A program made the position numbers and the translations under genes. 64,000 nucleotides of DNA, from positions 673,059-737,058 of the forward strand of contig NMRA01000146.1 in NCBI GenBank assembly GCA_002633005.1, written 5' to 3'. This stretch comes from Phoronis australis (taxonomy: Eukaryota > Phoronida > Phoronidae). Position 1 is the stretch's first letter, and each line of letters opens with the position of its first letter. The notes below the pieces were generated by a model. It was given only the letters and a program-made list of their open reading frames with translations. It did not search any database and was not told where the DNA came from. Positions 24,801 to 36,800 of the stretch are shown in pieces.

Positions 24801-27800
24801 CGTAGACTGGAAACCGATAAACAAGACGCTATTGCTACAAGAAGGCATGCAAATTGAATTTCGAAACGATGATTTCTTCTAATTGTACACAATTACATTC
24901 ATGAAAATTACTTTGCTGCACCTAACCATATTTATTATTGGGCACTGTTTGAGTCGCGACGGCTCCGATTGCGATCCTAGGCTCCTACCCTTTAAACGAC
25001 ATATTTTGGCCAGGTTTCGTTTTCGGCTAAATAACCGCAGGCTTCAAATTATAGACATCGGAGCATAACGATTGTTATCATTGTCAAATTTGCAAGTGAT
25101 TTTTGCGATACTTTAACGTGATTAACGAGTAGTAAAAATCAACCACAACTGCTCCTAATCGTGGTACTGGTGAAGAGTGCACGAGACGTATTTTGGATTC
25201 AAAATTGTATTGGTTCTTTTAATTGAAATATCAACGAACTTGGAAGTGTTTTAAGGGTTTTAGATTTTGACCAGCCTACAAGGCAGTCTCGATTTGCTGC
25301 AGTGCAAACTTTTAAACTGCACTGTCGGTTGATGCAGCATTTCCCAAGAATTTCCTTTTACAGTTCTTGTATAGAAATGCACTCACAGATACAAAAATAA
25401 GTTTTTCTGTAAGTCATGCCTCTCCCATGAGTGTTGCCGTGCCTGGGATATGACAACAGAGAATTTGGTGGTTACTGCGCTGAATTGGTTATTTTCAATT
25501 GGATTTCCGTTTTCATTTTTTCATTTAAAGAATGACACCTGAAATAATGAAATAACTACCTGGAAATTGAAAAATAATATGGCATTGTACTGAATTCTGC
25601 GTTAGGTATGAAACGATATGTTCAACCATTTCAATAAAGTAAAAGCAAGACAATACAACTCTTAACTTTCAAAAAAATGCCACCGCTGACGTGAATACGG
25701 TTAATTTGGCATCAACAGTGAATTCTGTAAAACTGTTTAATCAAAATTCGTGAAATTCATTTATGAAGCTCTTTCTTTTGTGTCCCTTGGTGGCTATTAT
25801 AATATTACTGGTATTACCCTGTCTTTTGAGAAAATTGTAAAATAATCATCTTTAAGGTTTTGGTATGTAATGGCACACGTTAGTCGGAAACCAATGCTGT
25901 GAGTTGTTTTTCTTCACATTTTTCGCTTCTGTCTCTACATTTACAGCACTGGCTGCAGCTAGTATTACAACTGTAGTTGGAAGTGATACCGCAATCAATG
26001 TCGATTGGACCGCAGCAGCTGGAGACAAAGATAGCTACAAAGTGTCTTGCGGAAATCATGACTTCAGTGCAGATAAGACTGCTACCAGCAAACGTTGCAC
26101 TGGCCTGACTCCTGGAACTGAGTACGTCGTTTCTATAAGTACAGTCAAGGCAGGATGGGCTGACGCAATTTCAACATCGAAGACAGTTCAAACGAGTGAG
26201 TGTCGGTTGCACCATGCTCATGGCTCTTATCACCAAGCGTTCTTAAAGTCAGACATGTATCTATGAAAGATTAAACAGCATCAGTTTTTTAAGACGGATC
26301 TGGTGAATGCTGTACATCCAAGAGATAGTTTTTGGTTTAGAAGTAGTGTATTGGGTAATAAAAAGCCTTTGGCATAGTTCTAAACTATGTCTAGTTTTGT
26401 AGGTCTTCGATACATAAATTAAACACAGTGCTGGGCTGGTAGGCGCACTAATCCCACCGTATCGCCATACCACTGAACGTAATTTACGGTGAGTAGGCCC
26501 TACGTTCATACGCCGAAAGATGATTGCCTGCACCAACGTGTGCCTACGCCCCACTAAAGCACTGATTAAACATCGCTTTCGGGATGCACCCTTTGTTGCC
26601 CCAAAGTTTTGTCTCCTATTTGTGTTAGACAATCCATTTGGACTGTCGCAGTAGCATTTACTAGACAGTCATTTCATTTATTTTTATTTTTTCCTCGATT
26701 TCACGCTACCGCGATGAAAAGGAGACACTAAACTTACATACACAGAAAGATTTCTCTTCTGCTTTGTTCTTTGGGTGCCCGAGGTACGACCTCTTCATTA
26801 TTTAAACTTGAGAGATATCCCTTCAATTTCAGCCAAATGCCACTAATAATGTGCAATTGCAATGTTTGACATCAAGAGTGGAATCTGTCAAATTGACCAA
26901 TCGATCGTCTTAAAATGCAGTTATAGGCGGGTTTCTTTTGCATCCCCTCGTGGCTTTTTAAGTTCTTTGTGTTAGTGGGTGTTCTGGGGAAACTTAAAAA
27001 AAAACATCTGCATGATTTTGCAATGGAATATGTTGGGGCGAAAAAAACAGGCTGTGGGGGCTGAGCTCTTTTATTTGTCTGAAGAATAAGAGTCACAGCG
27101 AAATGTATCTAAAAGAAACAGTGTGCCAATTTACACGTTACGCTACAAAATACCATGTAGATTACAAGCCATTTCCCTGAAAAACGCCGGAGAAAATTTG
27201 TCACGGCAAAGGGCGTAGAATAGCAAGCATTGAAAACGTTAAGTACACTCGAAGAACAGGGGAAAACCAGAGAATGGAAAAAATCATTCTATCAACTAAC
27301 ACGAGCACTTACCCCGATATCGCCCCTAGTCCAACCAAATGCCGTCGAAAGAGTATGTACAGTGTATATGTACACTTGATTGTCTCCACCTTACGTGTAA
27401 CCTGTGTGGAATGACCTTTGAAAAAAGCAGCACGAGAAGTATAGTCAGAGAGAGCAGCATCTGGTGCAGAAACTACTCATTAAAGTTAATGGGTCTACTT
27501 ACAAGGCGGGAAACAAGCGTATTCATACGCGTTAGTCTAAAGAACATGACAGGACAGTCTGCTGTATCACCCTCCCCTGATACGAAGTAATCGAGATTCA
27601 CATCCACAAACATCTCTTTGGATAGAAATGAAACGTATAGTTCTGACATGTCGAGGTCTTTAACCCCGTAATCTTGAGTCCGGGTGGATTTTGGAGAATT
27701 ATCGCCCGACCAGTGTTAACCTCTATGGCGACAATTCTACAAGATCCACGAGGGCTCTAGAAATGGGGGATATCGATATAAAAAATATAATGATCCATTT

Positions 27801-30800
27801 ATACTACGTCCTCCACGATTAACATTGCAATGAATGGATCAACCAAGTGTGTTCGGCTTTGTAAGTACTTTATATCTAAGAGGCCTGGTCGTGACCTTTT
27901 AAGAAACGCCGATTTATTCTTGTTAAAGAAATGCCTTTACTAAAAACCAATTGAAAATTAAAAAACAAAATAGAACTAAAGTAAATGCAAAACATATATT
28001 TTAATCAACAAGTCTAACTTACTACACATCTTATTGTGCTATGCTTCCACCGTGAATATCTCGTCTGCCAGTGGTTACTGAGTATAAAGTCCAAATCAAT
28101 GGACCACACGCTGTCGTCACAAGAAGCTGGCTTTATAAGCGGAACGTGACCGGTACACTCGGAAGAAGTCACCGAAGGCTCTATTCCGCCGACTTTGACG
28201 GGTTGGAAAGAAAAAATAACCGCTGCGTTTAAACTGTCCTCCTGAGCTTAAGCCTTTGCAAGTTTCTCGCTCAATGGATACATCATCTGATGTTTTTTTC
28301 AATTGATGTTCACATTGTAACTGTTTTTGTTTCAGTTTTTGTTCACACCATAGCTGTTGTTGTTTAAGTTCCTCCTCTTCTATCAATTTTTGGTGAATTA
28401 ATACCTTTTCAGCTGCTAAAGTACATGTATCACTATGAATCTTTGCCTTGATAACTTGGAACTCCTTGTAATTGACAGGTGACTGGAAGACCTAACAGAT
28501 ATAGACTTTGGTATCTGAGACACAGATTTCACAAAGTCCTGAGAACTTTTTTCATGCCTTTATTTTGCTCTAGCATCATAATTAAATGTAGCAAAAAACA
28601 ACGCAGTATACATCGTTTACAAAGAAATAAAGATTTTTTTAAACAAACTTTTGGTTAAATATGTGATTTTTGCTAGTATGATCGACAGATCAATTTTCTG
28701 ACTGAATGTTTCCCAAAGAACAAAAACACTGCTATCTTGTCAACATGAAAATTTACATGAAATGTTTGTTTTAACCGCTCAGCGAAAAGGAGCCAGACAC
28801 CGGAGACAAGTCGGCATTACCAAAAGAGATGAAGAAAACTTTTACGATGTTAACCAAAGAAAGAGCATAGATCACTTGTTTTTATTTCAAGTTTATGTAA
28901 ATAATTTATTCTTGGTAATATTCCGGTAAGTAAAGCGTCCTGAGGGTTTATCTCAATTCTTTGAACTGATTCAGATTTTCGTGTGAAGACTTAGTTGAAT
29001 CAGTTTTGATGAAACGTGCTTCTGGTGGGGGTCATATCACTTAAAGAGACGCCATCGCATTTTCCAGCACAAGGTAACACGGCACTTACAGCACACATCA
29101 CAAATTTTTGGCCGACCGGTCGGAAATTGGTCGACGACCGGCCGTCGACCGGTCGTCTAGCCGACCACCAGCCGACCAGCAACGGTCGGCTAGGAGCCGT
29201 CTGCTTAGTCGCCTCTGTGGTCGGCACTTGGGTCGGCTAATTGGTCGCCTAGCGTAGACAACCAATTCGGATTAAGCGTGTCCTTGGTCGGCAATTAGCA
29301 TTTTATGACTTAGCAGATGAACTTTGGACAAACAAACATTTAAATGTTCGCTGTTCGTTTACCAGTGGCAACTCCGGTCTTGACATCGGTTTATCAAATT
29401 TTGTTCAACTATTAAATGGAGGTAAAATCGAATCAACCAACAAATACGAAGTGCGTGGCATTACACAAGCCGAATACCTTATGTTGAATTAACGACGGCG
29501 TGGTAAAATCAAACGTCAAGTGATATAGCGGAAAAATTATTTCTAACTTTAGATATCAGACTTTTTATGCAGTGCATTATGCATAAAAACAAGCACGAAA
29601 TTTGAAATTTACAGCAAAATTGCATAAAAATCAGAATACAATACTGGATATTTTACGACCTCAAACGTTTTCATGCCGCGGATTGCTCATCAAGCAGCAC
29701 GCATTTGCGCTCATCCGTTATTGCTCTTGATCAGTGGCGGATCTACGGGGGGGTTCAGGGGGTTTAAACCCCCCCCTCGGGCCAGGACCCAAAAATTAAA
29801 AAAAAACAAAAGCGTCTCAAGCAAAACAAAAACGGCACCGCCAGCATGTGTAAACTCCAAGTAAACCAACTTGGAAAAAAATGAGGGGGGTTCACTCTGA
29901 AAAGATAGTTTTTGCATTGTAAATTGCTGAGTCTTTGTGGCTCATCGGTAAAACGCGGGGAGTTTTATTGTGCGCGCGCTTCCGTAGACACATCTGAAGT
30001 AGCCAAGCATTTTAGATGGATTCACCTTTGAAAGAGCAGTTCTATAGCTGATTTCTTTGGTAACTAGCTTCTCTACTCTAAGATATGTTTTTGATTTGAT
30101 TAGGGTAAATACTGCGGTGCCGCAACCCTGATATTCAGGCGAATTGACGTGCAACGTTTTTACCTCACCTGTCATGCCGTGTCATTGTATTACACTCCAC
30201 ACGTTTGTAACTGATGTATAGTAAAGTTGTCTTGCGCAATATCATACAGTGTACATGTACATGTAATATTGTGTACATGTACATGTAATATTTTTGAAAA
30301 AAAAATCTTTTTTCGAAGAATTGCTATTGTGGCGGGCGCCGTGGTCTGGTCGCGAGTCCGTTTGAAGACACACTCTATAACAAGTTATGTCTATACCAGG
30401 AATGACCAAGGGGGCACTCACATTGAGAAAGTGACCGCATTCGCGAAAAGTGTACAGTACCAGAAATTGCTGAGAGGTTGTTCTTTCACAACAAAGTCTT
30501 GCGGGACTCGTGCGATGTTCATTAGGCCTCCTAAGGAGCCCTAGTTCCGACCTCAACACCTACCGTCTGTCTACCTGCAATAAGCACACTGCCGTCTTCT
30601 ATACTGGGAATTTACGCAGAAAGGCTCACCCGATGAAACGCTCATGCCCATGGGCATTTATTTGATATTAGCACTTCGGGTTTCAAGCGTACAGACGTTG
30701 GGACGTTTATTTCGAAAATTGCAAGAGATGCAAATAGGTCCTGGGATGCTTCGTCAAGGTTTGAAGTAGTACATGATGAACGCATCAAATTTAGTTGCGC

Positions 30801-33800
30801 ATATAAGTCTTTCGAATGGACTTGGCAACCTCAAGGGTCTTGGTGTCAACTGAGCTGCGAAACGAGATGCTGATATTGTAGAGGCTTACAAGCTCATTGA
30901 CACAGCAGTTGACGAAGTGCAAGCGTTGGGAACAAACATCGAAGGTATCTGGGTAGAACGGTTCCAAGACGAGTAAATCATTGGATCCCGGCGATATACA
31001 AATTCCTCGGCAGTCTAGACAACAGAAGGATAGGATTAACGTATGACTAACCACTGGGGATTAAAATTTTAGAGAGAAGTTTTCAATTCAATTTTTTTTT
31101 GCATAGTACACTTTAGGTCTCGCGACGGACCAGGCCAGCTTGATTTGTGTAGATGTTGAGTTTTAGTGTACTTCTGGTCCCTCGGCGAACTAGTCTTGTG
31201 TTTTTTTTACCAAAGTGTGCTTTGTAAAACTATTTATCTCAGCCAGCACTGTTTGGTCCCGCGACAGATCGACTATTTTTATAGGAATAATAAGCACAGG
31301 TATACTCTTGGTCTCTTGACGGACCAGGTCAGCTTTTTGTGTACTCTCAGTGTACATCTGGTCCCTCTGCAAACTAGTCCAGTGTATCTTTTCACCACTG
31401 TGCACAGGATGTTTTGGTTTCGTGAAACTGTTTTCAGATGATTTGTTTTCTGATAGATTTGACTTTTTTCAATTGTTGTCAACGTGATTCAGCTTAATAA
31501 AGTGATACCTAATTATTTATTGTCGCTTTTAATAATTGACTATGAGTTGAGAGCACCATCGTTCGCCAGTTTTTCTCGTAACGAGACAGAACACATGTTT
31601 ATTTCCGGACGAACAGTACAGGTCTTCGTTCTTAAACAACTTGAGGCTGCTGTTACGCGATCATCTGATATTCAAGTTTTTACGCCCCGTCTGTGCTCCT
31701 TAATTATGCTCTTGAATATTTTGAAATTGTCTAAACCCCTGTATACACACCACACTTTTTCGTATACGACTTTCCGTATGCTAACAAAAGGTGTGTGTAA
31801 GCAGATGTTCCAACAAAAATTTTTGCTGGTGGCGTTACTCATACCCAGATGTGCACAATATGGTATCACGAAACTTATGTGCCAAGTTCATGTGACGAAA
31901 TCTTGAAGGGTTTTTAATTATCTTAAGAAAAACTCCAGAAACATGTTAAGTGCCAGAAACTTACCAGGATGCATGGAAATTTCACTATTTGGTTACAAAA
32001 ACAAAAAAATATCTTACACGGTAGGGGAAACCCCCCTCCCGACCTCCCCCCGCTCGGCGCCACGCGCCTACGATTCGACCTTGGCGGGAATCCTGAACCC
32101 CCCTTGCTGAAAACGTAGATCCGCCACTGATTGATCATCACTTCGTCGCGCTGTATATTGCGCTTTACCACAGATAATTATTGTTTATTTCTGTATAATT
32201 TCTTAATATGTTGGTACAGCAATAGAACCCAAGTTTATTTTAGGAACAATATAAACAATGGTTTGAACATAGCGCCGATATTAAATCATGGGCGCATGAA
32301 AACGGAAGACTGTGTTCGGTTTATAGTGTAATCCATCATCCATCATCATTCTGAAATTGTTGTCACTTTCGCAGTAAAAATTTGTTCGAAGTTAGAGCCT
32401 TCCTATCTAGCCAGCTAGCTGTGAAGACTATTTTCAAAATACAGCAAGGTGCCACTTCGTATTGAGCTCAAACAGACCTCGAAATTCCACACAGTACGCT
32501 TGTCACCTCGTCGAAAAGCTTGAATCAACATGATCTTAAGACCGGCGAGTTTGCATGCAAACTCTGGAAGCCAATTGGCATTCAAGTTGCCCGTTACGGC
32601 CGTTTAAACGAAAAACATCCGACGTCATCTTCTTGCGTAATTCTCTGCCTTTTGTCACGAAAAAACGTATGTCGTCGTTTTGAAAAGAGTTCATTCGTGA
32701 CACGCGCCACTTTCAAAATGTTTTCGACATCTCCCATTGTATGGTGACAACATCTCAGCAAAATTTGGTTCACTGATATCAAAATTCCAAAAACATATAA
32801 TGAAGTGAAACCATTTCTGATCATTTGTCTTGACGTTTACGCAACCTCGAGGGAGAACGTTTGATTGAAGAATCTGGGAAAAAGAAACTGACTAATAGGT
32901 GACGCAATATTTCATTGCGTCGAAAGTCGACGCAAAAGGTTATACCCTAATTTTAGCAGCAGAATAATTGTAGAAAACCAAATTTTGCAACGCTGGTAAA
33001 TAATTTAGATTATTCTAGGAAGATTTTATTCGGTCATTTTTTACCCACAACGGCGCAAATTTGTATATTTAATTTAGTAAACACCTTCGTACCAAGGCTA
33101 GAGCCTTCCGAGCCCTTTGGCGTAAGAACACAATTGTTGGCGTTTCGCGTATACTCCAGGGGGTAAAACTTTGAAAATAATATTTTCGGGGTAACCTGGT
33201 ACAGGTAATCCTAAAAAACTTGTCTGTGTTTTCATGTAGAGCGTAAAAATTATTAACCCAGTGATTCAAAAAGAACACTCTCGCAAACGAAAACGCACAA
33301 AATTTTCAGCTCTATTACCCTGGTTAAAAAACAACTTCTATAAGTTTATTGCATCGGATTCTAGTGATCACCAGGGCAAGTCAAAACTCTTAAGGGGGCG
33401 GAATTTCAAACCTTTGGCATGAATCAGTGATATAAAAATGGAATTAGACCGACTTTAATTCATCAGCAATGTAGACACAACAGTTACAGACACTCACTGC
33501 GTTTGTTAACGTCTTGTGGCAATGATAAAAATAAATGTTTCTACTATGATTGAAAACAAGTTTTACTCTGATGAGGTATGATGCAATATACATGTCTAAT
33601 AGGCAGATCGGCAGTTGCAAAAATATTTACTGGATTTAATGAATCCGTTTGATATGAACCACTGTAAAACTATGATTACTAATTGTACATTCGAAGCATG
33701 CCCCATTAGACTAAAAACATACACACACATGCTTGATGATCCTGGGCGTACCTCTAGGCATGAATGAAGATATATAGTTGTTAAGCCATAGAGGATAATA

Positions 33801-36800
33801 AGGCTTACATAATATCACACTGAGCCATCTACACCAGGCATATACAAAGGATACAGTATTTCAAAAGAATCCACAACTACTCATTTTTCATAGTCATAAC
33901 TACTCATTTTTCATAGTATTACTAAATCACGAACACCTAGATTTATATAAGAAGTTACACAGAACGCTGCTACACAACTTGCTCTCTCACATTTATGGGA
34001 GGCCTAATTTGCAACATTTAACAACATATATTTTCTATACAAGATTAAATCCAAGCAAAAAATGTTAACTCTGCAGGACCAAAGATAAATATCTCAAAAC
34101 CAGATATTTTACTTAAGCAGGAATTAAAAGAATCCAATACATTGAGATTGTTTTCACAAAGAAGCCAAAAAAAAAAAACAAATAAAGACTAAAATTCACC
34201 ACGTCAAGACTGAAATTTATCACATCAGCACCTATAATTTATCAAGTGAGGACCAAAAATTCTTCACTTCAGGATCAAAATAAAATACGACCGAACTGAA
34301 AATTTAATAAGCCACGTTCAAAAACTTACCACGTCAGTAACTTTACACGCCAGAACACCCCGTCACCATCCCCAAGCATTGATCCTTCAAAGTGATAATG
34401 TTCGTACTATACGTATCAACAAAGGCTAAATGTTCAACCTCTTGCCGACAAGACGTATTATCTTGGAAATGCGGTTGAATTTCTTTCGTCTAATCCACGT
34501 TTTGAAATAGATGCCAATGTATAGGTACACACTGGATTGCCATCATTGCATAATGGGTGACCACGTAGTCTCCGGGCATGAAAAGAATTCTCTCCTGGCG
34601 TGATAAGTTTTCTGACGCAATAAATCCTGGTTGTCAATTGTTTTTGATTCTACAGAGATTTCAATTCCTGAATAGAAAATGTGTGTTCTGAATTGTTCCG
34701 CTTCAGCTTTGCATTCAGCTAACTATTGCACATCACCTTGTTTTTACTATCCCGTGGCGGCTCCACTGCCGGCAACGAATCACTTCTGGTACAACCTTCC
34801 GTAAATGACGTTCGTATTTTGCACATTTCTTCGGAGTAACAGTTTTCCAAGAGCTATATGATCAACGGACAAGTTTCTGTTTGGTATTCGGTTTTATTTT
34901 CTTTTTCAGGTAGTCCTTGAGCTCATACTCTGAATGTTTTGAAAACGCAACTCTTTCTTTACGCAGATACGTTTTCTGCCCGTGGCACCGACTCGGTGTA
35001 TTCATCAACCGAAATATTTTTTTGAAAATGCCGTCAAATGTGTACTTTTTTAAAACACGGTTTTGACCATAGTTGTCAGTGTAGAAAAGCGAAATGAACA
35101 AATTTGTAAACACTGCTCAAAGCGCTTTTGTGGACATACGGAAACGCCAACGTCTTTGTCTTACAACGCTGCGTGTGCTTGGCATTTCTGATAAAGCGTT
35201 GTCATAATGGAAACTTTTTTAAGACTGAGCACCATTTCAAAAAATTGTATTTTTTCTTACAGCTGAGCACAGAAGAATTAATTTGTGCTTTTAGGAATGA
35301 AACGGAACCAAATCTCGAGGGTGACTGATTAGAATTGGCAAAACTCGGGGAGGGGTGGCGTTACAAGCCAAACATGTAGTTGTCATTTCTCATTCAGCGT
35401 CACTTACTACCTGAGGTGGCCAGATCATACGCTATCAATATCACCAGACGCTTTGCTTCTCAAAAGTGCACCTTGATGTATTTTCTATCATTTTTTGCCA
35501 TCGCAATCGCTTTACCAAAGATTCACGCACATATGCCGCGTAGAGACAATACCTCTTCACCACGTATTCACATCTTCCCGTTCACAATTGCTTTATTTTA
35601 CATAATTTTTCAATATTTTGTTGACAGAAAGTGTTTATTTTTGGAACCACGTGAACGACCAACTAATAGGGGCCTACGTGAACATGTAACTAGCCCAGAT
35701 TTTAACGTCACCGATACATGAAAACAGAATGCGCAAAGCTACAATTGGCTGTAGCCTCAACAGTGGTCATTCCGTGTTTGATGTCACCGTCATAGTTCGT
35801 GGAAATTGTAACCATAGTATGATTTCGAAGTTAGAGCCGTAGAAGTACATGGGTTTAGGGCATACTGGACCGTGAAGTTCGCCGGGTCAATACTATGAAA
35901 ATAAAATCCCCGGAGTGAGAACTCTTCGCGGCAACTCACTCACTAATCCTTCATCATGGGCGCGTGATAGGAGACCGGTGAATAACTTAAAACACGGAAA
36001 AACGATGCAGTTTGGCGTTAAACAAACGAAATCAATTGTGGGCGAAGACTGCGAAAAACAGCCGCGTTTACAAAATGACTATACAGCGTTGTATTGTCCG
36101 GGAAGCAACCGATATAATACAATTTGTTAACGTCAGGAGTCAAATTAAAGATCAAATGTAAAGAAAAGTTTCACGTTTTTCATCCAAAACTTGTTGCATT
36201 GTCCATAATCCAATGTTGACTAATGCCGCTTGCCTTCAACCTTCGAAGTAGTGGTGTTACACAACCGACGTGAACTCATGTAACCGAAACAGCAAAACTA
36301 GGTTAATTTATTTGACCCTGTGCTAAGACGAATATGCATCGACACGCAAAGTGGTATGAGCCTGACAACCTATTACGCAACTGCTACTCTAGCCTAACAA
36401 TAGCAGCCGACCAGCTGGTCGTCTTATGGCCTGTCGGCTAAAGTGTCGGCTGAAGGATCGGCTGTGGTGTCGCCTTATGAGTCGGCACTGCGGGCGGCTG
36501 CCGGTCGGCCAATTTTTAGTCGACCGGTCGGCTAATTTGCCGACCGGTCGACGGCCGGTCGTCGACCAATTTCCGACCGGTCGGCCAAAAATTCGTGAAG
36601 TGTGCTGTACGCAATTCTTTCGGTCCTCATAAATCCCAGTGGTGTGGTGTATACCTTCCTCTGTGGTCGCTTTGCGTCACTCCAGTGATTTTGTGAAACA
36701 TTTCACTTCACCTGTGAGACGGCACCCTTTCATATTATCTCGGGAAAATCCAACGTAAGTACAGACTGCTTAAGTCGACTAGCAGAGCCTGCAAGTCAGG

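Larger units (their letters stand above)
29732..32129 (+). mobile_element. Nested hAT-like transposon inside transposon T copy 1 (~2.4 kb)
   Basis: The ends are perfect inverted repeats (CAGTGGCGGATCTACG at 29732, CGTAGATCCGCCACTG ending 32129). Copy 2 of transposon T shows the uninterrupted site (GCTCTTGATCATCACTTC in the matching sense). TTGAT is repeated on both sides, giving 5 bp, or 6 with one mismatch. That is short for hAT elements, which usually make 8 bp. A decayed hAT-type transposase fragment (30829-31043) supports the assignment. Confidence 0.75.
29089..36607. mobile_element. TA-target DNA transposon T, copy 1 (with nested hAT-like insert)
   Basis: The ends are CAGCACACATCAC (29089) and, inverted, GTGAAGTGTGCTG (36607), flanked by TA on both sides. 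About 200 bp at each end are CpG-rich arrays of GGTCGGC/GCCGACC around a palindromic core (GGCCGACCGGTCGG). The AT-rich interior matches copy 2 in reverse complement. Removing the nested insert (29732-32129) leaves ~5.12 kb, against 5.14 kb in copy 2. The paralogous site in U1 (~16434) is empty. There is no recognisable transposase. TA duplications occur in Tc1/mariner and ISL2EU elements, but long CpG-rich subterminal arrays are not typical of the former. Confidence 0.85.

Noticed and set aside
29100-29240. CRISPR-like array (regular GCCGACC words)
   Set aside because: Words are 7 bp, irregularly spaced and in both orientations at transposon ends. This is a subterminal repeat array in an animal genome.
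31484-31906. 140-codon ORF inside the nested hAT-like element
   Set aside because: Composition follows local base content, no motif is recognised, and it lies outside the readable transposase fragment.
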